Notes: a model not told the origin generated them from the sequence alone. DNA of 55,667 nucleotides from Mogibacterium sp. (GCA_017431685.1 JAFRKO010000018.1:1-55667), one strand, 5' to 3'; positions 25,645-34,694 are shown, counted from the first letter of the stretch. Made by a program: numbers and translations.

Positions 25645-28600
25645 TTATGCTGCTTCATCTTCAGCTGCAGCAGCCTGATCCTCTTCAGGTTCAGGGGCCT
25701 GCTCTTCTGCAGGTTCGGCAGACTGTGTTTCAGCAGGTGCAGCATTCTGGGTATTACCGCTCTCGTTAGCGAGTTTGGTGAGGTAGTTCTCAAGCTGCTT
25801 GATATACTTGCCGTAGCCTTCCCAGTCGCCTTCCTTCTGGCATTCGATCGCCTTTTCATAAGCGTTCTGAGCCTTATTAATAAGCGATCTGACATCATCG
25901 TTTGAATCACCGTCGTCAATGCCATCGATGCTCTTACCGCTGTCGCCGGCATCTCCGCCGAACAGGCTCAGCAGCGCCTCTCCCAGCGTAGGCTCATAAG
26001 CGATCTTATCCTGGTAAGCAACGATAACTCTCTTGACTTCAGGGATAGCCTGGTTAGTAGCCTCGAGGTAGACCGGCTCAACATACAGAAGCGATGTGCC
26101 GATAGGTATTACGAAGAGGTCTCCTCTCTTATATGTCGATCCTGACTGTTTCCACAGCGAGAACTCCTTGGAGATCTCTGTGTTCTGATCGATCTGAGCC
26201 TCTATCTGCATCGGACCGTAGATGGTCTTGTTCTTCGGCATCGTGTATACGATCAGCTGACCGTAGTTGTCACCGTCGTTACGCCCCATCATTATCGCAG
26301 TCATGTTCTGCTTTGACTTCGGTGTGAACGGCACCATGTTGATGAACTCAGCGCCTTCCTCAGTGTCAGGCAGGTTGAATACGTAGTAGCTCGGATCCAT
26401 CTCAACATCGTCTGTTCCGTAAATCTGGTGAGCGATATCCCAGAGGTCCTCCTTCTGGTAGAACACCTTGACCTCGTCCATGTGGTACTTTGAGTATACA
26501 TAAGCCTGGATCTTGAACATTGCGTTCGGGTATCTCAGGTGTGTCTTCAGTTCATCGGAGATTTCGCTGCTGGACTTGAACAGCTTCGGATATATCTTCT
26601 GATATGTCTTCGCGATCGGGTCCTCTTCATCAACAATGTAGAAGCTGGTGCTTCCGTCGTAAGCATCAACAACAACCTTGATGGAGTTTCTGATGTAGTT
26701 TGTAGGATTGATCGCGTTCGGATCGTTGTTATACGGCTCCGAATAAGGATACTTGCTGCTTGTTGTATACGCGTCGAGTATCCAGTAGAGTTTTCCGTCA
26801 ATGATGGTCATATACGGATCTTCCTCATATGCGAGATAAGGCATGATCTTTTCAACTCTGCGGACCACATCTCTTACATACAGGATCTTCGACTTCGAAG
26901 TGATGTTCGAAGAAACGAGGATATTGACATTGCCCTCTCTGAGAGCGAACAGAACCCTGTTGAGAAGGTTGAGCTTGATGCCTGTATTGCCCTCGTACTC
27001 GGTGTACTTGTTTTCACTGCCATCAGGATAGTCGAACTCGGCTTCCTTTGTATTTACGATTACATAATCCTTCGAAAGCTCGCCGAAATAAATCTCCGGC
27101 CTGTCGATCTTGAGTTCTGCAACGTTGGTCTCAGGAGGGATATTGCCCTCGATAACGTCCGGCTGACCCGATGGAGTAACGGTATCTACCATAGATACAG
27201 CAGCTCCGTAGCCGTGTGTGTACTTGAGATGCTTGTTGATCCATGTATTCGAGATCTTATCCTCGTCTATTTCTCTTGCAGAGAGATAGGTCTGTGTGAT
27301 GCTTCCATCTATATTATATCTGTCGATATCTACATCGTTGAACCTGTAGTACTGACGGATACTCTGGGTCTGATTGTAGAAATCCTCTACCGGACCGTAA
27401 TCATTGATACGGATGTTTCCGATCGTCTCATCATTTTTCTTGATTGTATCAGCCGTGAGCGAATCATCAGCTGAAAAGTTAGCGACTCTGACGTTATCGA
27501 TACCATACGCGTGTCTTGTGTACTCTATATTGTTTTCAAGATACTTTGATTCTTTGTTGATTTCGTCCGGGCTTACGATGAGCGACTGTACGAGACTGGC
27601 GGCTCCTACACCCAGAGCGAATACAAGTACCATGATAACAGGCAGCTTGAGCAGCTTTGTGATCTCGCCCTTCTTGATATGTATAGCAAGAGTTACAGCG
27701 CCGACAAGGCAGAGCAGCATGATAATGCGGTATACCCAAAGAGTGATGTTGACGTCAACAAAACCTGCGCCGTAAACCGCGCCTGTGTGAGTATGCAGCA
27801 GATCGAACTGCTTCAGGAAGAAGTCAACCGCCAGCATCAGATAGAAAATGACACCAAGAATGATGAGCTTGCCGCTGGCAATGTTCATCAGGTTCTCAAC
27901 ATTATTATTGTTGATGTCGGTATTGTGACCTCTCTTCTTCTTTCTGTTAGGATCGAACGCAGCTTCTACAGCCTTCTTTCCCGCTCTTCCCATTCTGCCG
28001 ATCACGGAGTGATCAATAGGTGTGCGGTAAATGACCTTCGGCTGTTCTTCCTCTTCTTCCTCTTCAAATTCCGGCTCCGGAGGCAGATCTTCATCTTCAT
28101 GATCAAAGATATCCGGCGTCCTCACCGACAGCAGGAACATATAGTAGACTACAGTGACCACTACGAGGCCTATGACTGAAACAAGGATGATCTCGTTTAC
28201 CTTGTCTAACCAGTCCAGATTGAAGATATAGAATCCGATATCAAGGTTGAACAGCGGGTCTTTAAGGCCAAAGTCGGTTGAATACTTTGACTTCAGGAAT
28301 GTGAGCCATGTTCCCGAAGATGTGTAGAAACCGATTCCGAGGCCGAACACTATCGAAAGTATCCATGAAGTGGAATTGATTCTCTTCATGTTCGGAATCT
28401 CATGTGATTCTATCTTCTTGAAATACCCGCTCCTGAGTGCTCCCAGATAGAACCTCGCGAGAAGAGTGACCACAACAAAGACCGGAACTCCGAGTTCGAG
28501 CTGAGTAAGCAGTCTCTTCCAGAACACGCTTGTGTATCCAAGATCCCTGAACCACATCCAGTCAGTAATAAAACCGACAAACATGACAAGAATTGACAGC

Positions 28601-28731
28601 ACAAGCGCTATGAGCATAATGGCAACAGAAAAGCCTTTACGTCCGTTTCTGCGTCTTCTGCGCGCTTCCGGGTCATCCTGTCGTTGTCTCTTTTGTCTTT
28701 TTGGTTTTTTTCCATCAGTAAATTCTGCCAA
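25645..28731 (-). CDS. UPF0182 family large membrane protein
   Basis: 1028 residues when started at the TTG at 28731, which has GGGAGG eight bases upstream; the frame is open 23 codons further but that part looks non-coding. A basic N-terminus precedes about seven membrane helices (first 350 residues, with an acidic cytoplasmic loop DEDLPPEPEFEEEEEE), then a large extracytoplasmic domain (about 400-950) and an acidic Glu/Pro/Ala tail. This is the layout of UPF0182 proteins, whose role is unknown. The matched acidic stretches in this protein and in the upstream giant protein suggest that they belong to one envelope assembly. Confidence 0.88.
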   Translation of the reverse strand: MAEFTDGKKPKRQKRQRQDDPEARRRRRNGRKGFSVAIMLIALVLSILVMFVGFITDWMWFRDLGYTSVFWKRLLTQLELGVPVFVVVTLLARFYLGALRSGYFKKIESHEIPNMKRINSTSWILSIVFGLGIGFYTSSGTWLTFLKSKYSTDFGLKDPLFNLDIGFYIFNLDWLDKVNEIILVSVIGLVVVTVVYYMFLLSVRTPDIFDHEDEDLPPEPEFEEEEEEEQPKVIYRTPIDHSVIGRMGRAGKKAVEAAFDPNRKKKRGHNTDINNNNVENLMNIASGKLIILGVIFYLMLAVDFFLKQFDLLHTHTGAVYGAGFVDVNITLWVYRIIMLLCLVGAVTLAIHIKKGEITKLLKLPVIMVLVFALGVGAASLVQSLIVSPDEINKESKYLENNIEYTRHAYGIDNVRVANFSADDSLTADTIKKNDETIGNIRINDYGPVEDFYNQTQSIRQYYRFNDVDIDRYNIDGSITQTYLSAREIDEDKISNTWINKHLKYTHGYGAAVSMVDTVTPSGQPDVIEGNIPPETNVAELKIDRPEIYFGELSKDYVIVNTKEAEFDYPDGSENKYTEYEGNTGIKLNLLNRVLFALREGNVNILVSSNITSKSKILYVRDVVRRVEKIMPYLAYEEDPYMTIIDGKLYWILDAYTTSSKYPYSEPYNNDPNAINPTNYIRNSIKVVVDAYDGSTSFYIVDEEDPIAKTYQKIYPKLFKSSSEISDELKTHLRYPNAMFKIQAYVYSKYHMDEVKVFYQKEDLWDIAHQIYGTDDVEMDPSYYVFNLPDTEEGAEFINMVPFTPKSKQNMTAIMMGRNDGDNYGQLIVYTMPKNKTIYGPMQIEAQIDQNTEISKEFSLWKQSGSTYKRGDLFVIPIGTSLLYVEPVYLEATNQAIPEVKRVIVAYQDKIAYEPTLGEALLSLFGGDAGDSGKSIDGIDDGDSNDDVRSLINKAQNAYEKAIECQKEGDWEGYGKYIKQLENYLTKLANESGNTQNAAPAETQSAEPAEEQAPEPEEDQAAAAEDEAA

Positions 28732-28825
28732 TGTTTTTTCCTCCCTGCATGATGCACTGGTGAAAATAAGTGCAGCGACAGCGTCTGGCTGCCGCTGCAA
28801 GTGTTGTTATGTTTTTACTTGCTGC

Positions 28826-31800
28826 CTAAAGCAGGAATTGTCCCTTGAAGGTCTCTACCATGCCGAATTTTGATGTGATGTTCTCTATGAGCGAATCGAT
28901 CCATGCCGCAATACCACTGTCAGGTGCGATCTGGAGGACCAGAATCACTGCAAGCAGAATGATAAGAATGAGCGCGATGATCACAGCAAGAACTGTAAGG
29001 AACTTGCTTCCGGATTCAACGTCTTCATACTCTACTTCGACATTCTTCTTAGCCTTCTTCTCTTCTTTCTTTTTCGATGCTTTGTCAGCAGGAAGCTCGA
29101 CCGGAGCTTTGGCCGCATTAAGGGCAGCAGCTTCAGCCTTCAGCTTTGCTTCAAGCTCTTCTTTTGACATATAGATAGTTTCATCTTCGACCTGTCTGTA
29201 TGCCTTCTTGTTCTCTACAGCCTCAGCAGCAAATGCTCCGGCAGCAGCTGCAGGAGCTGCAGCCATAGCAGCCTCAACATCTACCATTTTCGGAACAGCA
29301 TCAACAGCAGCTCTTTCTTCTGCTGTAAGTCCGCCGCCGTGTTTTAGTCTTTCATATTCTTCATCGAGCAGTCTCTGGAACTCTTCATTTTTACGATAGA
29401 GTGTGTAGAACTTGTCGATCTTCTTTGTCTCTTCTGCTTCAACTTCTTCAGCTAAAGTATCCCCGAACAGGTCTCTTTCGAGCTCTTCGAGCGAGAGTGC
29501 ATCAGTTTCCTTTGCCATTGGCGCCTCCTCAACGACCGGAGCTGGCTCTTCGAAGAGTTCCTCTGCAGGAGCTGGCTCTTCGACTGCCTCTTCGATCACT
29601 TCCTCGACCGGAGCAGGTTCTTCAACTGCTTCCGGAACAGCCTCTTCGATAACGTTTACGATCACCTCTTCAGGTTCCGCGACTTCCTCGATCACTTCTT
29701 CGACCGGAGCAGGCTCTACGAAGACTTCCTCAACAGGAGCTGATTCTTCGACTGTTTCTTCAACTATTACCTCAGGCTCTTCAACGATTTCCTCGACTTC
29801 ATCGACCGTCTCTTCAACTGCTGCCTCAGGCTCTTCAACGATCACCTCTTCAGGTTCTTCCTTGAATTCTCTAGGAGCTCTCTCAAACGGTTCAAAGTCC
29901 TGCAGATAAAGATCCTCAATGGAATCTTCTGCGTATTCTTCCTCAACTTCTGCGACGGCCTCTTCTTCAGGCACGACATATTCAGCAGCCTCTTCGACTA
30001 CTTCTTCGACAGATGCAGGCTCTTCAGCGATCTCTTCAATCACTTCTTCGACAGATGCAGGCTCTTCAGCGATCTCTTCGATCACTTCTTCTACAGGTGC
30101 AGGCTCTTCAGCGACCTCCTCGACCACTTCTTCTACAGGTGCAGGCTCCGCCTGTACGCTTGCAGGAGTAAGTCCGGCGAAGAGTTCATCGACATCAGGT
30201 GTTACCTCCGGTTCGAATACAAACTCCTCAGCAACCGGCTCTTCCTCAGTCTCTTCTGCTGTGAAATCAGGCTCGTACTCCGGCTCAAACATCATGCTTG
30301 CAGGAGTAAGTCCGTTAAAGAGCTCATCAATATCCGGTGTTATCTCTACCTCGAACATATCGTCCGAGGGTTCCTTAAAAAGCTCGCCACCATTGTCCTC
30401 TTCCGGTTCTTCAGCAGCTTCCTCTGCAGGCTCTTCAGCCTCTTCAAGCTCATCAAGGCTCATAGCAGCGTTGAGATCAGCAACTTCATAAAGATCAATG
30501 CCGGTGAGTTCTGCCAGTCTCTTTCTGAGCGCTTCTATCTCCTCCTGCTTATCTGCAGGCGGAGCTATTGTCATTTCAGGCATTTCAGGTGTTGTCTCTT
30601 CCATTTCCCTGAAGAGTTCATCCTCATCGATGCCTTCATCTTCCTCTTCTTTTAATTCTTCTTCATCTTCATCGTTTTCGAATTCATCATCCTCAGACTC
30701 TTCTGCAGGAGCAGGCTCTGAGAAGAATTCGTCAACAGTTTCTTCCTTATCTTCTTCCTCATCTTCGAACTCGTCGTCTTCCTCGTCATATGCACTTGCA
30801 TCGAAACGCATAGTGCGCCCGGACGGAGCAGCCGGTTCGAAATCAAGATAGAGGTCTTCCATAGACTCTTCAGGCTCTACGTATTCGTCCTCTTCGTACT
30901 TAGGCTCTTCGAAAGACTCCTCTGCTACTTCAATAACAAGAGGTTCTTCCTCTTCAGCTTCCTCTTCTTCCTCAGCTGCAGGCTCCTCGATTACAGGCAC
31001 CTCAACCTCAGGTTCCTCAGCCGTCATCTGGCTTGCAGGAGTAAGTCCGGCGAAGAGTTCATCGATATCAGGTGTAATCTCCGGCGCGAATGGTTCCTCG
31101 AACTCAGGCTCCTCGAATTCTGCCTCTACGACGACAGGTTCTTCAAATTCCGGTTCTTCAAACTCAGGCTCTTCAGGCGTGAGCTCCTCAATAACAGGTT
31201 CTTCAACCTCAGGTTCCTCAGCTGCAGGCTCCTCGATTACAGGTTCTTCAACCTCAGGTTCCTCAGCTGCAGGCTCTTCGATTACAGGCGCTTCTCTTCT
31301 CGCTGCAAACTCAGTCACCTTCTTCAGGAAATCCGGAAGCTCAAACTTAGGAGCTTCATATACAGGTGCCGGTTCTTCAAATTTGAGCTCTTCGACAGGC
31401 TCCTCGACAGGCTCTTCCACGAGCTCTTCGGCAGGTTCCTCGATCTTCAGTTCTTCGAACTCAGGCTCACTGATGATTCCGGCCTCTTTCTCAAAACTCT
31501 TTACATATTCATCAAACTGGGCAATTGTTTCTCTCGAGACCTGCAGTTCAGGCTCCTCGACAGCTTCAGCCATCCTCTGTGGTTCTTCGAACTCAGGCTC
31601 CTCATACTGAGGTTCTTCAAACTGAGCTTCGTCAAACTGAGGCTCATCGAAAAGAGAATCCTCATACTGAGGTTCTTCTGCGATGACAGGCTCCTCCTTC
31701 TCTTCCTCAGGGATATCAAAAGGAGTGACCACAGGTTCATCAACATCCTCATAAAGAGGAGCGTAATGAAGCTGAGGCGCTTCGTCGAACGCTGTCAGAT

Positions 31801-32227
31801 CAGGATCGATGTGGAGCACTTCAGTGTACTCGATTGCCTTTTCTTCTGCCGCTTTTTCCTTCTCTTCTTTCTCTGCTTTGAGAATGTCGATGAAACTCAT
31901 AGTGCGGCTTTTCTCGGTCGAAGTTGACATTTCAGCATAAATCGACTTCTCATCGATTCCGCTTGTAGTACCCCAAGGTGACTTGATAGCACTGAGGTCT
32001 CTCTTCTGCGGCTCGTCTACCACGTTGCTCCAGTCGAAAGACACTTTCTCTCTTACAGGTCTCTCCGGAGTCTCGTCATAAACTGGTGCTTCGACCTTTG
32101 GCTCCTCAAACTGAATATCCGGGTTTGTTCTGAAAACCGGCTCCTCCGGCCTGACGACTCTGGCTCCGCATTCGCTGCAGAACTTAGCGCCATCCACGAG
32201 CTTGCTTCCACAATTTGTACAGAACAT
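28826..32227 (-). CDS. Giant acidic, repeat-rich membrane protein with N-terminal zinc ribbon
   Basis: 1133 residues. Residues 1-24 form a zinc ribbon (FCTNCGSKL...FCSECGARV, two CxxC knuckles). About 40-950 is an extreme Glu/Pro/Val low-complexity region with very few basic residues. Embedded are three copies of a TPDIDELFAGLTPAS-like motif, at DNA 31030-31080, 30300-30345 and 30165-30205. About 960-1070 is mixed and basic near the end (KKKEEKKAKKN), followed by a single helix (about 1074-1097) and a short amphipathic tail. The N-terminus should be in the cytoplasm. It is the first gene of the operon with UPF0182, glutamine synthetase and serS. I do not recognise a named family beyond zinc-ribbon membrane proteins, and no function can be assigned. 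Confidence 0.85.
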   Translation of the reverse strand: MFCTNCGSKLVDGAKFCSECGARVVRPEEPVFRTNPDIQFEEPKVEAPVYDETPERPVREKVSFDWSNVVDEPQKRDLSAIKSPWGTTSGIDEKSIYAEMSTSTEKSRTMSFIDILKAEKEEKEKAAEEKAIEYTEVLHIDPDLTAFDEAPQLHYAPLYEDVDEPVVTPFDIPEEEKEEPVIAEEPQYEDSLFDEPQFDEAQFEEPQYEEPEFEEPQRMAEAVEEPELQVSRETIAQFDEYVKSFEKEAGIISEPEFEELKIEEPAEELVEEPVEEPVEELKFEEPAPVYEAPKFELPDFLKKVTEFAARREAPVIEEPAAEEPEVEEPVIEEPAAEEPEVEEPVIEELTPEEPEFEEPEFEEPVVVEAEFEEPEFEEPFAPEITPDIDELFAGLTPASQMTAEEPEVEVPVIEEPAAEEEEEAEEEEPLVIEVAEESFEEPKYEEDEYVEPEESMEDLYLDFEPAAPSGRTMRFDASAYDEEDDEFEDEEEDKEETVDEFFSEPAPAEESEDDEFENDEDEEELKEEEDEGIDEDELFREMEETTPEMPEMTIAPPADKQEEIEALRKRLAELTGIDLYEVADLNAAMSLDELEEAEEPAEEAAEEPEEDNGGELFKEPSDDMFEVEITPDIDELFNGLTPASMMFEPEYEPDFTAEETEEEPVAEEFVFEPEVTPDVDELFAGLTPASVQAEPAPVEEVVEEVAEEPAPVEEVIEEIAEEPASVEEVIEEIAEEPASVEEVVEEAAEYVVPEEEAVAEVEEEYAEDSIEDLYLQDFEPFERAPREFKEEPEEVIVEEPEAAVEETVDEVEEIVEEPEVIVEETVEESAPVEEVFVEPAPVEEVIEEVAEPEEVIVNVIEEAVPEAVEEPAPVEEVIEEAVEEPAPAEELFEEPAPVVEEAPMAKETDALSLEELERDLFGDTLAEEVEAEETKKIDKFYTLYRKNEEFQRLLDEEYERLKHGGGLTAEERAAVDAVPKMVDVEAAMAAAPAAAAGAFAAEAVENKKAYRQVEDETIYMSKEELEAKLKAEAAALNAAKAPVELPADKASKKKEEKKAKKNVEVEYEDVESGSKFLTVLAVIIALILIILLAVILVLQIAPDSGIAAWIDSLIENITSKFGMVETFKGQFLL
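30000..30149 (-). repeat. Tandem 42-bp repeats within the giant protein gene
   Basis: Copies start at 30000, 30042, 30084 and (partial) 30126. Each encodes a 14-residue unit of the type VEEVIEEIAEEPAS. The two middle units are almost identical at DNA level, which points to recent expansion by slippage or unequal crossing-over. Confidence 0.9.
31184..31288 (-). repeat. Tandem 45-bp repeats within the giant protein gene
   Basis: Copies start at 31184 and 31229, with a partial one at 31274. Each encodes 15 residues of the type PVIEEPAAEEPEVEE. Independent of the 42-bp set, so length variation has happened at least twice in this gene. Confidence 0.9.
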
Positions 32228-32395
32228 TTTTTTCCTCCGTATAATCTATTGCCCAATTTGGCAGTTTTAGCTTTTTTGCACATCAAAAATATGCCTGTTC
32301 ATAAATATTCAGTGAAATACTACTATATATTTGTTAACATTTCAATGTTTTGATTGCGATATGAATGGATTATAAGAAATTTTAGTATTTTACTA

Positions 32396-32424
32396 TTGAC
32401 TTGTTGTGGTTAGGGTGGTAATAT
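32396..32424 (+). promoter_or_regulatory. tRNA-Lys promoter
   Basis: TTGACT (32396-32401), 17-bp spacer, TAATAT (32419-32424). A CTCGC/GCGAG hairpin lies between the predicted start and the tRNA and may be removed as part of the 5' leader. The 240-bp gap 32228-32471 otherwise holds only the upstream region of the giant gene, rich in A and T. Confidence 0.75.
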
Positions 32425-32471
32425 CATCAAGCGGCTCGCGAAGAATTCTTGCGAGCGCAGAAAGTGAATAT

Positions 32472-32547
32472 GGATGATTAGCTCAGCTGGCAGAGCACCT
32501 GACTCTTAATCAGGGTGTCCAGGGTTCGAGCCCCTGATCATCCACCA
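32472..32547 (+). tRNA. tRNA-Lys (anticodon CTT)
   Basis: 76 nt with CCA encoded. Acceptor GGATGAT/ATCATCC, D-arm GCTC/GAGC, anticodon arm CCTGA/TCAGG with loop CTCTTAA (anticodon CTT, reading AAG), and T-arm CAGGG/CCCTG with loop TTCGAGC. All stems pair. Its 3' 37 bp serve as the integration site of the element to its right and are repeated at 41350-41386. Confidence 0.97.
32511..32547 (+). repeat. attL: 37-bp 3' end of tRNA-Lys
   Basis: The segment from the anticodon stem to CCA is repeated as a direct repeat at 41350-41386 with a single difference (G at 32530, A at 41369). The tRNA stays intact after integration, as usual for elements that target tRNA genes. Confidence 0.93.
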
Positions 32548-32582
32548 AAAGCCTTGGAATCACTGGACTCCAAGGCTTTTTA
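32548..32582 (+). terminator. Terminator after tRNA-Lys
   Basis: AAAGCCTTGGA (32548-32558) and TCCAAGGCTTT (32569-32579), 11-bp perfect stem followed by TTTACTTT. It belongs to the element side of attL. Confidence 0.85.
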
Positions 32583-32612
32583 CTTTCCTCAACGCCTGCC
32601 GTAGGCAAGCAA

Positions 32613-32630
32613 TTATCACTTATTTATCAC
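32613..32630 (+). repeat. Left integrase arm-site pair
   Basis: TTATCACTTATTTATCAC: two TTATCAC copies 11 bp apart, 66 bp inside attL. The same pair with one change occurs at 41193-41210 inside attR. The remaining DNA 32631-33012 has no gene; it holds hairpins AAAAAAGGCT/AGCCGTTTTTT (32761-32783) and AAAAAGTGGCA/TGCCACTTTTT (32794-32821), the latter a good terminator for the HPr-like gene. Confidence 0.65.
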
Positions 32631-33012
32631 TATTGACGATTTGGGTTCGATGATACGTAGCAGTTCGAATCGTATATGATACACCAGAACTGACCTATTC
32701 GAACTTTTACTTCTATCGCGGCGGATTCGCCGTGAGAGTACAGCTGAATAAGGTAAATTGAAAAAAGGCTGAAGCCGTTTTTTCGTTGAATTTAAAAAGT
32801 GGCACATACATGCCACTTTTTCAGCACGCCTCCCTTTTTTACTGCGTTTCGTCAGTTTCAATAGTCATCTCCGGATTAACTATAGAACTCAGATATTCAC
32901 TAGCTTATATTTTTATTTCTTCATACTGATTCAGTTTTTTCAGATTATTGTCATCTTCAAACACCAACACGTCCGTAATATAATCAATGTATTCAGGAGT
33001 GCCTGTCTCTTA

Positions 33013-33267
33013 TTAATAATTCGCCCAAATATGGTTCAAGAGATGCATTGCTGCAATGTTTTCATCATCACCCTCTATTGTTAATTTGATCAGATCGCCC
33101 TGTTTGATGCCCAGTCTGAGTACTGAGAAAAGTCCCTTGGCATTTGCATTCTGATCCCCCTTATATAAGGTGATTTCGGATCTATATTGCTGAGCTTCTT
33201 TGGTCAGAGAGCCTGCATATCTGGCATGTATGACCGGGGTCTTGATAGTATAAAACAGTGTACGCAT
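33013..33267 (-). CDS. HPr-like phosphocarrier domain protein with altered regulatory sites
   Basis: 84 residues from ATG 33267 (AGGAGG nine bases upstream); an earlier in-frame start would add 35 unrelated residues. The HPr fold is clear: TIKTPVIHARYAG has the active-site His (14) followed by Arg, and FSVLRLGIKQGD matches the second helix region. The Pro of the usual HARPA motif is Tyr. At the Ser46 equivalent, which HPr kinase phosphorylates, the sequence reads NAKGLF with Gly. It could thus still accept phosphate on His but escape HPrK control. It is divergent from a LysR regulator and carried on IME1. It may be a regulatory HPr paralogue and not the PTS phosphocarrier itself. Confidence 0.82.
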   Translation of the reverse strand: MRTLFYTIKTPVIHARYAGSLTKEAQQYRSEITLYKGDQNANAKGLFSVLRLGIKQGDLIKLTIEGDDENIAAMHLLNHIWANY

Positions 33268-33359
33268 GTTGTTTCCTCCTATGATTTGTACAACTCCTTT
33301 TCCGGATCGCCAGTATATTACTTCTGCAAATAACAAATTGAAAACAGTTAATCTTTGTA

Positions 33360-33388
33360 TTACAACAAGCATTTACTTGTTATATAAT
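33360..33388 (+). promoter_or_regulatory. LysR gene promoter with internal operator
   Basis: TTACAA (33360-33365), 17-bp spacer, TATAAT (33383-33388). The spacer region holds AACAAG-N6-CTTGTT (33364-33381), a perfect 6-bp-arm inverted repeat suited to a LysR-type dimer. A regulator bound there would cover its own promoter and could also act on the divergent HPr-like gene. Confidence 0.6.
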
Positions 33389-33433
33389 GATGCAAATATA
33401 CTATTCAGTACCAAGAAAACGGAGGTTTGCAGC

Positions 33434-34366
33434 ATGACAAATAGCGAAATCGCATTTATGGCATTGGCAGAGGAACTGAATTTTACGCGTGCTGCAGAGC
33501 GTATTTTCATGTCGCAACAAGGTCTCAGCGATCATATCAAACGGCTTGAAGCGGAATACGACACGCAGCTTGTCACCAGAAGGCCGGAAGTTACTCTTAC
33601 TGATTCAGGCGCCGTTGTATACAATATGCTTTTGACAAAAAAAGTAATGGAGCTTGATGTTCACCGCATGATCGCAGACATCAATCACGGGAATATAGGT
33701 GATGTCAGGATCGGTATCTCATCTTCAAGGACCGGAATATTCACAGGAAAAATCATAAGCAGGTTCTATGAGTTGCATCCTAAGATCCACCTTAACATAG
33801 TAAGCGGCATGACAGCATCTCTGATGCAGATGCTGTACGAGGGGAAACTGGATTTTGTGATCGGAGTAAATCCTCCGCAGATCAAGGGGCTTCATATTGA
33901 ACAATTATTTGATGATAAGCTGTATATTGCAGTTCCTAAGCACATTGCCGTAGAGCGGACAGGTAACGCTGAGTGTGTGGATATCCGTTCTTATCAGGAT
34001 CTTCCTTTTATAAGAGATCTGCAGGAAAGCAATTTAGGGTACGAGCTGGACCGTTTTCTGGCTAAACAGAACATTTCGCTCAATACGATCATAAACTCAA
34101 ACGATTACAATGAAAAGGCTGAGCTATGTGTTGTTCTTGACGCAGCGATGTTCTGCACCAAGACCTTTACATGCTCGATGGCACGTAAAAGTCTGGGAGA
34201 AAAACTGCAGATATTGGAGATAGACGGACTCAATTATTCTGTTACTGTATGTCTGATCACATCCGGACAGCGGGCTTATCCGAAATGTGTAACAGATATG
34301 ATTGAGATCTCAAGAGATTCGATCAGGCAGTTCTATGATGAGAATATCGTATCGAATCAAATGTAA
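33434..34366 (+). CDS. LysR-family transcriptional regulator
   Basis: 310 residues from ATG 33434 (CGGAGG upstream). N-terminal winged helix-turn-helix (FMALAEELNFTRAAERIFMSQ, about 6-26) and a C-terminal effector-binding domain of the periplasmic-binding type (from about 90). It should sense a small molecule and regulate the divergent HPr-like gene, from which it is separated by 166 bp that contain an operator-like palindrome. A terminator follows directly. The effector is unknown. Confidence 0.9.
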   Translation: MTNSEIAFMALAEELNFTRAAERIFMSQQGLSDHIKRLEAEYDTQLVTRRPEVTLTDSGAVVYNMLLTKKVMELDVHRMIADINHGNIGDVRIGISSSRTGIFTGKIISRFYELHPKIHLNIVSGMTASLMQMLYEGKLDFVIGVNPPQIKGLHIEQLFDDKLYIAVPKHIAVERTGNAECVDIRSYQDLPFIRDLQESNLGYELDRFLAKQNISLNTIINSNDYNEKAELCVVLDAAMFCTKTFTCSMARKSLGEKLQILEIDGLNYSVTVCLITSGQRAYPKCVTDMIEISRDSIRQFYDENIVSNQM

Positions 34367-34397
34367 AAGACTCCGGGCCAAGTCCCAGAGTCTTTTT
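34365..34397 (+). terminator. Terminator of the LysR gene
   Basis: AAAAGACTC (34365-34373) and GAGTCTTTT (34388-34396) with T-run; the stem begins inside the stop codon. Confidence 0.85.
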
Positions 34398-34428
34398 GTG
34401 TTCTCAGATTGCTTTTATTTGATTTGGA

Positions 34429-34614
34429 TCACTCTTCGTCTTTTTTATATTCCAGAATGTCTCCCGGCTGGCAGTCCAGCGCTTTGCAAATGCTGTCCAG
34501 AGTGGTAAATCGCACTCCGTTTACCTTACCGGTCTTTATTTTTGAAAGATTGACGTTGGAGATGCCGACTTTTTCTGCAAGCTCGTTCAGGGACATCTTG
34601 CGGTCGGCCATCAT
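34429..34614 (-). CDS. Small XRE/YozG-type helix-turn-helix regulator, N-terminus possibly damaged
   Basis: 61 residues. It matches the compact XRE repressors of about 70 residues: MSLNELAEKVGISNVNLS, KTGKVNGVRFTTLDSICKAL and CQPGDILEY. In the usual protein a MIRFRLDRMM-like start precedes; here the frame upstream reads F-stop-RLDRMM, with a TAG four codons before the ATG. Either translation starts at the ATG at 34614 or the gene carries a nonsense or frameshift lesion. It is convergent with the LysR gene. Probable regulator of element genes. Confidence 0.7.
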   Translation of the reverse strand: MMADRKMSLNELAEKVGISNVNLSKIKTGKVNGVRFTTLDSICKALDCQPGDILEYKKDEE

Positions 34615-34694
34615 TCTGTCGAGTCTCTAAAATCTTTCTCTGCGAGATGTCTCCTTTATAGAAGTGCGTGTACAGGGGCGGTTTTGAGTACTGA

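Noticed and set aside
28000..32000. Long plus-strand open frames opposite the giant gene and UPF0182, rich in Ser/Ala/Gly
   Set aside because: They are mirrors of the Glu/Pro codon repeats on the minus strand, with no ribosome binding sites and no recognisable domains.
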